NCBI GenBank assembly: GCA_963794165.1
Contig: CAWCCT010000005.1
Coordinates: 372,001-436,000, forward strand
Direction of reading: 5' to 3'
DNA length: 64,000 nucleotides
DNA from: PALSA-350 sp963794165
Lineage (GTDB): Bacteria; Acidobacteriota; Terriglobia; Terriglobales; Acidobacteriaceae
A model generated the notes under the pieces. That model was given only the letters and a program-made list of their open reading frames with translations. It was not told the origin of the DNA and did no database searches. The position numbers and the translations under genes were made by a program. Below, piece by piece: positions 1 to 8,940 of the stretch (positions within the stretch are counted from its first letter, which is position 1; each line of letters begins with the position of its first letter).

Positions 1-877
1 CCACATGCGGAGAAAAACCCACCAGCCGCTGCGGCGAACGGCGCACATCCTCCAGGTTCTTCACTCCTCCGGCATGAACCCGGGACGCCGTCTCCCGGAT
101 AAGATCGCCGACCAGCGTATTCAACATCCTCTTTAAAGCTTCATTCGAAAGCAGGTTTTTGGCAGCGCCGGGATACTCCGCCTCTACTGCGCGCAGCGAT
201 TCATCGAAGATGCGTACATGTTGCCGGAGCACCTCAGGATGGAGCATCCCTGCCTCCATGCCATCATCCATATCTGCCGTGAGATAGGCGATCTCGTCCG
301 CCAAATCGATAAGCTGCGCTTCCAGGGGCGGCTGCTGGTCAAGGAAGTATGCGCCTAGCTCCGGGTGCTCGGCGGCCGAATAACTGCGCGAGTGCTTGAC
401 GATGCCTTCGCGCACGCCGAGCGTAAGATTCAGCCCCCGAAAGCCGGCATAGCGAACCTCGAAATATTCCACCATGCGCAGGGCGTGCAAATTGTGATCG
501 AATCGGAGGCCGAATTCCTGCATAGCCTCGTCCAGAGCCCGCTCGCCGGCATGCCCAAAGGGCGGATGCCCAATGTCGTGCACCAGCGCCAGCGCCTCGG
601 TCATGTCCTCATTCAGCTTGAGCGCAGTGGCGATGGCGCGAGCAATCTGCGCCACTTCCATGGTGTGGGTCAGGCGGCTGCGAAAGTGATCGGAGTAGCG
701 GTGAGTGAAGACCTGCGTTTTTCCGGCCAGGCGGCGGAATGCCCGCGCATGGATCACCCTCGCCCGGTCACGCTGAAAAGGAGTGCGATAAGGATGGGCT
801 GCTTCGGGATGCACCCGCTGTGCCAGCAGGCTATCCGCGTCGTCTGCAACCGCACAGCCGGGCGGAAGGGGGAAAAT
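1..877 (-). CDS. dgt: Deoxyguanosinetriphosphate triphosphohydrolase-like HD protein, 3' end outside window
   Basis: This is an HD-domain dNTP triphosphohydrolase, a cytoplasmic enzyme that removes triphosphate from dGTP or related dNTPs. Reading the minus strand gives the family N-terminal signature HPYRTPFQRDR, then FRRLAGKTQVF, then the metal-binding LVHDIGHPPFGHAGE, and later DLADEIAYLTADMDDG, all typical of the dGTPase family (seen in sequence). The reading frame is still open at base 1, so the C-terminus is missing. The start is unclear: there is no ATG, GTG or TTG upstream of a GTG at 814, but conserved family sequence (DADSLLAQ) lies before it. An ATT at 877, four bases after a weak AGGTGG, is the best upstream candidate. 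The gene follows the TPR gene stop at 886 and may be co-transcribed with it. Family assignment is firm; substrate preference is not shown. Confidence 0.88.
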   Translation of the reverse strand, partial: MFPLPPGCAVADDADSLLAQRVHPEAAHPYRTPFQRDRARVIHARAFRRLAGKTQVFTHRYSDHFRSRLTHTMEVAQIARAIATALKLNEDMTEALALVHDIGHPPFGHAGERALDEAMQEFGLRFDHNLHALRMVEYFEVRYAGFRGLNLTLGVREGIVKHSRSYSAAEHPELGAYFLDQQPPLEAQLIDLADEIAYLTADMDDGMEAGMLHPEVLRQHVRIFDESLRAVEAEYPGAAKNLLSNEALKRMLNTLVGDLIRETASRVHAGGVKNLEDVRRSPQRLVGFSPHV

Positions 878-885
878 CGCGCCAC

Positions 886-3000
886 CTACTGCTTCGGGCT
901 GGCGCCGGTTGATTCTTCCTTGGCTAGCTTCACCCGCGCGCTGTCCAGCTTCTTTTGCACCTTGTTCACGTCGCCGGGTTCGGCGTCCGCAGGCACAGAG
1001 TGGGCATACTCCTGCAAGCTCTGCTCCCATTGCGAGGCGGCCATCTTCAGTCGGCCGGTCTTCTCGAACAGCTCGCCCAGGTGGTCGTGCACTGCCGGGT
1101 CCTGGCCCATGCGTTCGCTGGCCTTGCGCAGATTGGCTTCCGCCAGCGCATACTGGCCCATTTTGAAGTACACCCAGCCAAGCGAATCCAGGTAGGCGCC
1201 GTTCTGCGGATCAAGCTGCACCGCCTTCTGCACCATAGAAAGCGCCTCATCCAGCTTCACCCCACGATCCCCAAGCATGTAGCCCAGGTAATTGAGGGTC
1301 ATGCTGTTATTAGGGTCGATGGCCAGAATCTTGCGGAATTGCTCCTCGGCGGAATCGTAATGCTTCTGCCGCTCGTCCAGCGCCCCGCGGAGAAAGTAGA
1401 TATAGATCTTGTCATCCTGCTTATTGGAAAGAGCTTCCGCCGCATCGATCTCGTCGCCCGCTTCCTTCCAGCGCCGCAGCCGGGTATAGATCTGGGCCAG
1501 TGCCAGATCTACTTCGCGGTCACTCGCGTTGCCGCGCAGTTGCGCTTTGGCCAGCTTGATGCCCTCTTCCGCCTTGCCGGTGTCGGCCAACTGCCCGGCC
1601 AGCATCAACTGGACGCTCTTGTCCTTGGGCATGGCGGCAGCGGCCTGCTGGGCCACCTGCGTTGCCTTGTCATATTGCTTCGCGTCGCGGTACGCATCCA
1701 CCTGGCCTTGGTACCCACGTTCGGCGTACTCGCCGCCCATGGCCACCATCAGCTGGTAGGTCTGCACTGCCTGGTCCGTCTTGTTCTGCTCCCGGTACAC
1801 CAGGGCCAGCCGGTCGAGGAAGATGGAACGGTTGTTCTTCTCCGCGTCCGCGTATTGTCCGTCCGCATGCGTGGTCTGCTTTACCAGCAGCTGCAGAGCC
1901 TGCGCGGCCTCGTCGTAGTGACCCAGGGAGTCGTCGATGAGGGCCTCGTTGAAGCCAATTTCCAGCGAATCGGAGGCCAGGGCCTTCGCCTTCTTCAAGG
2001 TGGTCAGCGCCTGCTCGTAGTGACCATCCCGGCGCTGGATTTCCGCGATTCTAAGATAGGTCTGGGCGTCCTGCGGGTCGGCGGCGGAGATGGCCTCAAA
2101 ATGCTTCAGGGCCGCGCTTAGCTGGTTATCGTTCAGCAGCGCCTGCGCCAGGCCGCGTTCCGCATCCAGGTTATCCGGTTCCATGTCGAACGCCTTGGTG
2201 TAGGCGTCGATGGCGTTCTTGTTTTGCTTAAGCTGGTCGTAGCTCATGCCCAGCGCGTAGTTGATTTTGGCAGTCCGGTCATCGACCGGCACGGCGTTCA
2301 GCACTTCGATCGCATGCGTCATATCGCCGGAGTCGCTGTAGAGCCGCGCCAGGTTCAGCACTACATCTTCCGAGCTGGGATCGATACGCTGTGCCGCTTT
2401 GAACTGCTCTTCCGCGTGCGGTGTGTCATGCGCCAGGGTGTAAAGCTGGCCAAGAAGCAGCCGGCTCTCGATATCGTTGCTCTGCAACTCCACGATCTTC
2501 GTGTATTCGGCGATGGCGAGCTGCAGCACCTTCTCCGAAGGACCCCCATTTTGAACATTGCCCAGCGACTGCAGGTAAACGCGGCCGAGCAGCTTGTGGG
2601 CGTCAAGGTTGTTGGGCTCGGTCTTGAGTATTTCTTGAGCTGCCAGCACCGCATCGCGTACCCGGCCGGTTCGCAGATAGAGCTCGGCTAATCCGCTGTT
2701 GAGGTATTTCGAGCTGGGATCGGCGTCCAGCGCCAGCTTGTATTCCTCAATGGCGCGGGTGGCATACTCGGGGCGGCCATAGTTCGTGGCCATATCCTCG
2801 TACATGTGCGCCAGGCCGAAATGGTAGTAAGCCGCAGCGCGATCCGGGTTCTTCGCCGCCGGCGTGCTTTGCGGCGCCGCGGGTTGCTGGGGCGAGCCAT
2901 CGCCCAGGGGGGACGCTAGCCCGGAGCCTGGGATGACGATCGCTGCGCATGCGAAAAGAGCGGTTTGGCGAATTCTACGGGAGATTTGAGGGATGGTCAT
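886..3000 (-). CDS. Exported tetratricopeptide-repeat protein
   Basis: A 704-residue protein with an N-terminal signal peptide (basic MTIPQISRRIRQ, then a hydrophobic stretch to about residue 30), an Ala/Pro/Gln-rich linker, and then tandem TPR units from about residue 50 to 690, recognised by repeated alanine/glycine-tyrosine patterns ending in xxDPxN or xLDP. TPR solenoids bind other proteins; the export signal places it in the periplasm or attached to the outer membrane (inference). The C-terminus is charged and ends next to dgt. The ATG at 3000 has an AGGAA ribosome site upstream. No enzymatic domain is visible. Acidobacterial genomes carry many such proteins, so no specific role is assigned. 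Confidence 0.85.
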   Translation of the reverse strand: MTIPQISRRIRQTALFACAAIVIPGSGLASPLGDGSPQQPAAPQSTPAAKNPDRAAAYYHFGLAHMYEDMATNYGRPEYATRAIEEYKLALDADPSSKYLNSGLAELYLRTGRVRDAVLAAQEILKTEPNNLDAHKLLGRVYLQSLGNVQNGGPSEKVLQLAIAEYTKIVELQSNDIESRLLLGQLYTLAHDTPHAEEQFKAAQRIDPSSEDVVLNLARLYSDSGDMTHAIEVLNAVPVDDRTAKINYALGMSYDQLKQNKNAIDAYTKAFDMEPDNLDAERGLAQALLNDNQLSAALKHFEAISAADPQDAQTYLRIAEIQRRDGHYEQALTTLKKAKALASDSLEIGFNEALIDDSLGHYDEAAQALQLLVKQTTHADGQYADAEKNNRSIFLDRLALVYREQNKTDQAVQTYQLMVAMGGEYAERGYQGQVDAYRDAKQYDKATQVAQQAAAAMPKDKSVQLMLAGQLADTGKAEEGIKLAKAQLRGNASDREVDLALAQIYTRLRRWKEAGDEIDAAEALSNKQDDKIYIYFLRGALDERQKHYDSAEEQFRKILAIDPNNSMTLNYLGYMLGDRGVKLDEALSMVQKAVQLDPQNGAYLDSLGWVYFKMGQYALAEANLRKASERMGQDPAVHDHLGELFEKTGRLKMAASQWEQSLQEYAHSVPADAEPGDVNKVQKKLDSARVKLAKEESTGASPKQ

Positions 3001-3289
3001 CTATGGGAGTTCCTGTGCCCGGCTTCTGTTCATAGAACTGACGCCAGCAATCCAAACGCGGTGCAGGAACCCGCATTTTTTTGTCATATGCGCTTGTCAC
3101 CTGGCGCACCATCTGATTCAAAGCGAATTGTAATGCCGATAAAAAACTTTAGGCACTCCCCAATTCGCGGCATCCGTGCGGTCTTACCAAATCCGCCATC
3201 AATGAGTTTAGAACATTCATCTGCGGAAGGACATGGCAGATAGAGGACCAAACCGGCTTTTTCTATAACGCCATAACCTTAGACACTTT
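3001..3289. other. Intergenic region between TPR gene and purH
   Basis: A 289-base stretch upstream of the TPR gene and downstream of purH, both on the minus strand. I see no reading frame with coding character, no strong hairpin-plus-T terminator and no member of the repeat families found elsewhere in the window. It presumably holds the TPR gene promoter, but I cannot place -35/-10 boxes with confidence. Confidence 0.4.
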
Positions 3290-4858
3290 TTAATGGCGGA
3301 AGTGTCGCACCCCGGTAAAGATCATGGTCAGTCCCAGGCGGTTGGCTGCATCAATTACCTCCTGATCGCGCACCGAGCCGCCCGGCTGAATCACTGCCGT
3401 GGCGCCGGCGGCAGCCACCGCCTCCAGACCATCCGGGAAGGGGAAGAACGCGTCGGAGGCGGCCACGCAGTTGGCTAGGGGAAGCACTGCTTTCATGGCG
3501 CCGAATTTGGCGGCATCCACACGGCTCATCTGGCCGGCCCCCACGCCTATGGTCTGGCCGTCGCGAGCATAGACCACCGCGTTGGACTTCACGTGCTTGG
3601 CCACTCGCCAGGCAAAACGAAGCGCTACCATTTCTTCTGGTGTCGGCTGGCGCACCGTCACGACTTGCAATCCGTCCGCCGCAACATCTTCCGTATCTGC
3701 GTCCTGCAGCAACAGACCTCCGGAAATTTGCTTCACAACCCTGCTTGGCGCGGCTTGCTTGACCACCAGCAGGCGCAGATTCTTCCTGCCGCTTAGCTTG
3801 GCCTTCGCTTCCTCGCTGAACGACGGGGCCGCAACCGCCTCCACAAACAGCTTGGCAATCTCCTCGGCCAAGCCATCGTCTACCTGCCGGTTCACGCCAA
3901 TTACGCTGCCAAAGGCCGACACCGGATCCGTGGCCAGAGCTTTCTGGTATGCCTCAACTACCGAAGAAGCGATGGCCGCACCGGCTGGATTGCTGTGCTT
4001 GATAATCGCCACCGCCGGCTGTTCAAACTCCTGCACCAGCTCCCATGCGGCGTCCAGATCCACCAGGTTGTTATAGCTAAGCTCTTTTCCTTGAATCTGT
4101 TGCGCTCCGGCAATTCCGGTGCCCGTGCCATCTGCATAAAGAGCCGCGCCCTGGTGCGGATTCTCCCCGTAGCGCAGGTCGACTGTCTTGGGATAGCCAA
4201 TGAGCAGGGTCGGTGGGAACGGAGCGCTGCCGTTGGGGTGGGGCTCGGTCTGCCGTTCCGCGGCAATCTTGTTGAAAGTCGTAGCGATCGCCGAGTCATA
4301 GCCGGCGGTCAGGGCGAATGCCTGGCGGGCCAGCCTCCATCGTGTCTCGAATGAAAGCGCTCCCTGGTTGGCTACCATCTCAGCCGCCAGCGTTGAGTAG
4401 TCCGCCGTGGAGGTGACCACGGCCACGTCTTCAAAATTCTTGGCCGCCGAACGCACCATGGACGGGCCGCCGATATCGATGTTCTCCACCAGCTCGCCAA
4501 AGGACACACCCGGCTTGCGCGCGGTCTCTTCAAATGCGTACAGATTCACCACCACCATGTCGATAGGTTCAATGCCGTGTTCGGCCACGGCAGCCGTGTG
4601 TTCCGCGCTGCTCCGCATGTGGAGGATGCCCCCATGGACTTTCGGATGCAGCGTCTTAACCCGGCCATCCAGCATCTCGGGAAACCCGGTGAGGTCGGAA
4701 ACATCGCGTACCGTGAGCCCAGCCTCGCGCAAGGCGCGCGCCGTACCCCCGGTCGAAATCAGTTCCACATGCATACCGTTCAGTTCGCGGGCGAAATCTA
4801 CCAGGCCAGTCTTGTCCGTAACACTTAACAGGGCCCGTTTAACCTGCTTATTTTCCAC
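3290..4858 (-). CDS. purH: Bifunctional AICAR transformylase/IMP cyclohydrolase
   Basis: Catalyses the last two steps of IMP synthesis: formyl transfer from 10-formyl-tetrahydrofolate to AICAR, then ring closure to IMP. The 522-residue length matches the family. Residues 1 to about 200 form the MGS-like cyclohydrolase domain with STGGTARALREAGL (35-48) and RVKTLHPKVHGG (66-77). The AICARFT domain follows, with LRYGENPHQGA (228-238) and the catalytic Lys-His pair in IIKHSNPAGAA (K287, H288). The GTG start at 4858 has an AGG-containing ribosome site just upstream. It is divergent from the rhomboid gene and not clustered with other pur genes here. Assignment is secure. Confidence 0.98.
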   Translation of the reverse strand: MENKQVKRALLSVTDKTGLVDFARELNGMHVELISTGGTARALREAGLTVRDVSDLTGFPEMLDGRVKTLHPKVHGGILHMRSSAEHTAAVAEHGIEPIDMVVVNLYAFEETARKPGVSFGELVENIDIGGPSMVRSAAKNFEDVAVVTSTADYSTLAAEMVANQGALSFETRWRLARQAFALTAGYDSAIATTFNKIAAERQTEPHPNGSAPFPPTLLIGYPKTVDLRYGENPHQGAALYADGTGTGIAGAQQIQGKELSYNNLVDLDAAWELVQEFEQPAVAIIKHSNPAGAAIASSVVEAYQKALATDPVSAFGSVIGVNRQVDDGLAEEIAKLFVEAVAAPSFSEEAKAKLSGRKNLRLLVVKQAAPSRVVKQISGGLLLQDADTEDVAADGLQVVTVRQPTPEEMVALRFAWRVAKHVKSNAVVYARDGQTIGVGAGQMSRVDAAKFGAMKAVLPLANCVAASDAFFPFPDGLEAVAAAGATAVIQPGGSVRDQEVIDAANRLGLTMIFTGVRHFRH

Positions 4859-5079
4859 GTAAAACCTGCCCTCATCGCGATTTGTAGCCAGTCAGTTGAT
4901 AATGAGATGAACCTGGCGAACGTTGCGGTCCATCGGATCGCTCAATTGTCAGCGAATCTAGCTCAGGATAGCTTAGCCCTATGTCGCCCAACTGGCCCGG
5001 AAGCAGACCGTCATCAAGTTTTGCGGAAATCTTGCCGCCGGAGGGCCGTGCCAACCCGGGCACATACCCTGAGGGCAGA

Positions 5080-5838
5080 ATGGCGGGCTATGATGGCGAC
5101 CCGGGAATGGTTCGGCCCCGCCCTTCGAGGGTCACCCGTTGGGCCTCCGCTCCAGCCACTTACACCCTGGTGGGCCTCAACTGTGCGGTGTATCTGGCCA
5201 TGGTATTGCGCGGGGTCTCCCCCACCAACCCTACCGTCCAGGACCTGGTGTATTGGGGAGCCAATTTTGGCGGCTATGTGCTTGCCGGGCAATGGTGGCG
5301 TGTGCTCACGGCTGCGTTCGTTCATGTCGGTATCTTGCACCTGGCGACCAACATGTGGTGCTTATGGAATCTGGGGCTGTTGGGCGAGCCGCTGCTCGGT
5401 CCCGTCGGAGTGGTCGCGGTTTATGTGCTCACCGGGGTGGCAGGAAACCTGCTCAGCACCGCTGTACATCCGCAGATTGTCGGAGCCGGCGCGTCGGGTG
5501 CGGTCTTCGGACTCGCCGGCGTCCTGATCCTGTTGCTGAAGGCAAAACTGCTTCCCGTGCCTCCGGGGGAGATTCGCCGCCTGCGTAAGAGCGTGATTTA
5601 TTTTGCCCTGCTGAACTTTGTGATCGGGGGCACTACGATGTTCCTGAAAACCAGCATCCAGATCGACAACATGGCCCACCTGGGAGGATTTCTTTGCGGT
5701 TTGGCGCTGGGAGCCCCTCTGGTTCCCAGAATCGGCGCGGCCAGGAGCCAATTCGCCTTTCGTTCCTGGGCTGCATACGGCAGCATGTCGGTGCTGCTGC
5801 TGCTCTTCGCCTTCGGCATCGCCTCATTCTGGCGCTGA
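5080..5838 (+). CDS. Rhomboid-family intramembrane serine protease
   Basis: A polytopic membrane serine protease that cuts transmembrane substrates within the bilayer. Numbered from this start, the Ser-His dyad is Ser139 in GAGASGAVFG and His200 in NMAHLGGFLCG; the HxxxN oxyanion motif is present as HLATNMW, and six or more hydrophobic segments are visible. The ATG at 5080 is preceded at good distance by GAGGG. An earlier in-frame ATG at 4981 would add 33 residues without a recognisable ribosome site. A charged, Pro-rich N-terminal segment precedes the first membrane span. It is divergent from purH and stands alone; substrates cannot be inferred. Confidence 0.9.
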   Translation: MAGYDGDPGMVRPRPSRVTRWASAPATYTLVGLNCAVYLAMVLRGVSPTNPTVQDLVYWGANFGGYVLAGQWWRVLTAAFVHVGILHLATNMWCLWNLGLLGEPLLGPVGVVAVYVLTGVAGNLLSTAVHPQIVGAGASGAVFGLAGVLILLLKAKLLPVPPGEIRRLRKSVIYFALLNFVIGGTTMFLKTSIQIDNMAHLGGFLCGLALGAPLVPRIGAARSQFAFRSWAAYGSMSVLLLLFAFGIASFWR

Positions 5839-6231
5839 GCGAAGGTCAGCCGACTTTGCTGGGTGATTTCATTAAACCGGCTTGGCTGCGACCGGAGAAA
5901 CTGAAACCCGATCTAGCAGCACCAATTCCGCAGAGGTTCAGTACGAAGGGCACGGCTTCAGCCGTGCCGCAAGACGCAGACTCATCAGGGCTTTAGCCCC
6001 TGAGGTACGTCCTTGGCGATGATTCATGCTGAATCAATTCTTATACTGCGAAAAAATCAAGGCCCGGAGGGCCGTCGGCCTAAACGTGAGCCCAGCCCGG
6101 AAGGGCTGGGATATTGAGGATGGATGACGAGCGCCGTAGGTGCGGCACTCTACCGCGCAGCCCCAACCTGGATTCACCATACTCACGCGTGGCACAATCT
6201 TTTCGAATGAAATCAACGCAAGTGAAATCGT
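5839..6231. other. Intergenic region carrying repeat RA copy 1
   Basis: A 393-base region between the rhomboid gene and the HTH remnant. Most of it is a member of repeat family RA (5941-6150, listed separately). The flanks hold no credible reading frame. Since the rhomboid gene and the HTH remnant converge here, the hairpins may also end transcription, though there is no T-run typical of intrinsic terminators. Confidence 0.6.
5941..6150. repeat. Repeat family RA, copy 1 (about 210 bp, multi-hairpin)
   Basis: A composite of consecutive palindromes: GGGCACGGCTTCAGCCGTGCC, a GGGCTTTAGCCCCTG hairpin, GGCCCGGAGGGCC, CCCAGCCCGGAAGGGCTGGG and a terminal GAGCGCCGTAGGTGCGGCAC. The same modules in the same order recur at 40973-41177 with an IS30 element at their left edge, and in shortened form at 7667-7838. 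A fragment is at 36017-36085. Copies are nearly identical over long blocks, so this is a dispersed repeat, not chance palindromes. No open reading frame or transposase belongs to it. Confidence 0.9.
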
Positions 6232-6580
6232 CTAGCGCACCGCGGTGGCGGCAAATTTCTTGACCATGGCCAACAACAGCTTGCGGTCGCTGTCGTTCAG
6301 GTTGGTCGCGTAGCGACGGATCTGGGTCAAAAACCGCAACTCGTCATCCGTCAGCTTCTGGGTGTTCATCTCGCGGCCCAGCGAATCTTCGGCAAAAAAT
6401 TGAGCGAGCGGAATATCCAGACGCTTGCGCGATCTTGGCCAGGGTGTCGAGTGAGGGAACGGTATGCCCGTTTTCGACCCGTGAAAGGTAGCAGCGCAGC
6501 AGGCCAGTGCGCTTTTCGATATCTCCCTGCGACAGACCCTTCTGCAGCCGGTATCCGCGGATAGTAATTCCGATCTTCAT
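6232..6580 (-). pseudogene. XRE-family helix-turn-helix regulator, broken by a one-base frameshift
   Basis: The first frame encodes 47 residues of a Cro/C1-type DNA-binding domain: IRGYRLQKGLSQGDIEKRTG, then CYLSRVENGHTVPSLDTLAKIAQA. At base 6421 the frame shifts. One extra T on the coding strand (A at 6421) separates it from a second frame that continues the expected sequence, LDIPLAQFFAEDSLGREMN, and runs through KLTDDELRFLTQIRRYA and DRKLLLAMVKKFA to a TAG at 6232-6234. Removing the base gives a continuous protein of about 115 residues with the usual small-regulator architecture. As written, translation stops after 78 residues with a wrong tail. It is either a real recent mutation or a sequencing error. 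Confidence 0.85.
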
Positions 6581-6776
6581 AAGCTGGGACCTTCGTTCAA
6601 ACGTTCACCCCAAGAGATCCGGGGCCAGGTTGAGCCGCTTTAAGTAATAAACGCCGCATTACCAGGTGTTGGCAGCATAGTTAACACGCCAGAGTAACGA
6701 CTAGCAAGAATTTTCTTTTCGCAAGCCTCATATTTTCCGAATTTGGAATTTTTTGTATCCGCGATGGTTCATCCGC

Positions 6777-7523
6777 TTAGTTCATGAACAGGCCGCCATT
6801 TACGTCCAGCACATGTCCGGTTATATAGGCCGCTTGCGGGGAGGCGAGAAAAGCAACCGCGTGCGCTACATCCTGATCGCTGCCCGGACGTCCCAATGGG
6901 ATGTGGCTTAGCAACGCTTCGCGCTGCTTTTCGTCCAGCGCCGCGGTCATTGCGGTTTCGATATAGCCCGGTGCCACGGCGTTGACGGTAATCGAGCGCG
7001 AGGCCAATTCACGCGCCATCGACAGGGTGAACCCGATCAACCCGGCTTTGCTGGCGGCGTAGTTTGCCTGTCCCGCCTGGCCGGTGCGTCCCACCACGCT
7101 GGTGATGTTGATAATTCTGCCCCAACGGCTCCGCAGCATAGGATTTAACAGCGCCTGGGTGAGAAGAAATACGCCCGTCAGATTGGTGGTGATCACCGCG
7201 TCCCAATCGGCGCGTTTCATCCGCAACAGCAGGGTATCCCTGGTGATCCCGGCATTATTCACCAGTATGTCCACGCTGCCGAAGTGAGCAATGGCGGCTT
7301 TGGCTGTGGTCTGGATCGAGGCTTCGTCGGAGACGTCCATAACGAAAGATTTGGCCTCGCCGCCGCCGGCGGCAATTTCCGCAGCCACAGCCTCCAGCTT
7401 GGTTTCATTGCGCGCGGCCAGTGCGATGCGGGCGCCCATCTTTGCCAGGGAAAGCGCACACGCGCGGCCGATTCCCTGCGATGCGCCGGTGATAAACGCT
7501 GTCTTGCCTTCGAGGTTTTCCAT
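6777..7523 (-). CDS. fabG: 3-oxoacyl-[acyl-carrier-protein] reductase
   Basis: A short-chain dehydrogenase/reductase of 248 residues that uses NADPH to reduce 3-oxoacyl-ACP in fatty acid elongation. It shows the cofactor motif TGASQGIG (12-19), NNAG (89-92), and the catalytic Asn114, Ser142, Tyr155 and Lys159 (YAASK at 155-159), plus the C-terminal GHVLDVNGGLFMN usual for FabG. A GGAGAGAG ribosome site precedes the ATG at 7523. It is not next to other fab genes; fabF lies 45 kb away. The FabG-type C-terminus makes this more likely than another SDR, but paralogues with other substrates exist. Confidence 0.9.
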   Translation of the reverse strand: MENLEGKTAFITGASQGIGRACALSLAKMGARIALAARNETKLEAVAAEIAAGGGEAKSFVMDVSDEASIQTTAKAAIAHFGSVDILVNNAGITRDTLLLRMKRADWDAVITTNLTGVFLLTQALLNPMLRSRWGRIINITSVVGRTGQAGQANYAASKAGLIGFTLSMARELASRSITVNAVAPGYIETAMTAALDEKQREALLSHIPLGRPGSDQDVAHAVAFLASPQAAYITGHVLDVNGGLFMN

Positions 7524-7951
7524 GCTCTCACTCTCTCCTGCGAAAGAGTGAGGTTACCAGAAGATGAAGAAGCAATCGCCGGACGTCAACTGTTGCCGAC
7601 TTTTAGTCGGGCCTTTGAGGCTCAACCAAGATCGAGGCTTTTAAGCAGACGCTGCAAAAACGCTTTGTACGAAGGGCACGGCTTCAGCCGTGCCGCAAAG
7701 GCGTGCGGTAACGATGAAATGTGCGACCCAAGAATTCGTCTAGGCCCGAAGGGCCGGTCGCCCAAACATAGCCCAGCCCGGAAGGGCTGGGTATCGGTAG
7801 AAGAAGATACGAGCGCCGTAGGTGCGGCACTCCGAAGCAAGCCGCTCTGCCACACAACGTGGTTTCACCAGCGCCCGTTTAGCTCTACGTGAATTGTGTT
7901 CAGAAATAGTTACCCCAAGACCAATCTTTTTCAATCCTTTGCGTCAGAAAA
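7524..7951. other. Intergenic region with repeat RA copy 2 and a lone RB-like hairpin
   Basis: A 428-base region upstream of fabG and downstream of the DUF2071 gene. It contains a short hairpin CCGACTTTTAGTCGG at 7595-7609, the same sequence as the core of repeat family RB, followed by the shortened RA copy at 7667-7838. No plausible gene is present. The fabG promoter should lie next to 7530-7590, but I cannot define it. Confidence 0.55.
7667..7838. repeat. Repeat family RA, copy 2 (internally shortened)
   Basis: Starts with the same GAAGGGCACGGCTTCAGCC hairpin as copy 1 and ends with the same GAGCGCCGTAGGTGCGGCAC block. The central GGGCTTTAGCCCCTG hairpin is missing and the spacer differs. 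The GGCCCGAAGGGCC hairpin here differs from copy 1 (GGCCCGGAGGGCC) only in its loop, and the CCCAGCCCGGAAGGGCTGGG block is unchanged. Module-wise gain or loss is therefore visible between copies. Confidence 0.85.
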
Positions 7952-8800
7952 CTAAACGATTTCCGCAGTACGCACCCCAGCGGCCTCGAGCACCGGCAGC
8001 TTGCCGAATACTTTGTCCAGGGACCACAAATAGACCACAAGCTCCCGCGAATAATGCAGGAGCGGCGGCGTATGCGGAAGTTCTATACCGTACGTGCCAG
8101 GAAGGTCGTTCAGCTCGATCTCCGCTTCTGCGGCTTCGAGCGGCCAGGGCATGTGGTGGATGTCTCCGCGGAGCAATTGCCCGCTTCGATTGGTGGTGAA
8201 GAGGCAATACCGTTCGGTGAGAAAGTGCTCGATCGTTCCCGGGCGGCTTTGATCGATGGTGGGCATCTTTCCCAGGCCTCGATAGTGGGCGCGAAAACGC
8301 ACCGGTTTCGCGCTCAGAAGACGCTCGCTCTGGTAGGTAAATTCGCGTTCGCTGCGCACCCTGATCGACATGCGGGCCCAATGATAGGGCAAATGGAAAA
8401 CTGCCTTGGCCAAAATGACCGCCAGCGGATTGGACGCTTCAAGGCAAAAGAAATAGACCCCGGCACGATTGGTATTCCGCTCCCGGACGTAGGTTCTCAA
8501 GTTCAACTCGGGAAAGCGGCTGGCGCCTGGGATGCGCGGCATCCCCCGCAATTGAACCCGGTCCATCCAGAAAGGAACGACGCCCAGCCATCCCGATTGA
8601 TCAAAGGTATCCACTTGCAGGCCGGCGGGAAGCAATGATTCCAGTTTGGCCGCGGGGATTGGCCAGTGGGCAAACAGCAAGTCGTTCCACCGCTGCATCA
8701 TTGTCCAGGGACGTTTGGGCAACGCGAACGGCCGGTGTTTCACCACCGACAGGGTTTCTTCAGACTGCGAGTTGCGGATCAAATTGCGGTTCACGGCCAT
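7952..8800 (-). CDS. DUF2071 (YqjF-like) family protein
   Basis: A 282-residue cytoplasmic protein matching the DUF2071/YqjF family by pattern: PWTMMQRWNDLLFAHWPIPA near the N-terminus, LLPAGLQVDTFDQSGWLGVVPF, then the central ELNLRTYVR and GVYFFCLEASN motifs, and a C-terminal HYSRELVVYLWSL. The biochemical function of the family is not established to my knowledge. The ATG at 8800 has no clear ribosome site. It stands alone, divergent from the ThyX-like gene; it may be transcribed with fabG only by readthrough across the RA repeat. Confidence 0.85.
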   Translation of the reverse strand: MAVNRNLIRNSQSEETLSVVKHRPFALPKRPWTMMQRWNDLLFAHWPIPAAKLESLLPAGLQVDTFDQSGWLGVVPFWMDRVQLRGMPRIPGASRFPELNLRTYVRERNTNRAGVYFFCLEASNPLAVILAKAVFHLPYHWARMSIRVRSEREFTYQSERLLSAKPVRFRAHYRGLGKMPTIDQSRPGTIEHFLTERYCLFTTNRSGQLLRGDIHHMPWPLEAAEAEIELNDLPGTYGIELPHTPPLLHYSRELVVYLWSLDKVFGKLPVLEAAGVRTAEIV

Positions 8801-8940
8801 AAGAGCAAACTCACTCCATAAAGGCTATCCGCACCGCGGTTTGCAGACTCAATCTTATCGTAGTTCCACCCCGCGAGGCATTACTCCTTGGTAGCGAAGG
8901 TACTAGGGCCTGTGAAAATGCTCTATCCTAAACTTCAATC

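Noticed and set aside
955..2121. Long plus-strand frame of 388 codons
   Set aside because: It lies wholly antisense to the TPR gene and is a high-GC shadow with no domain motifs.
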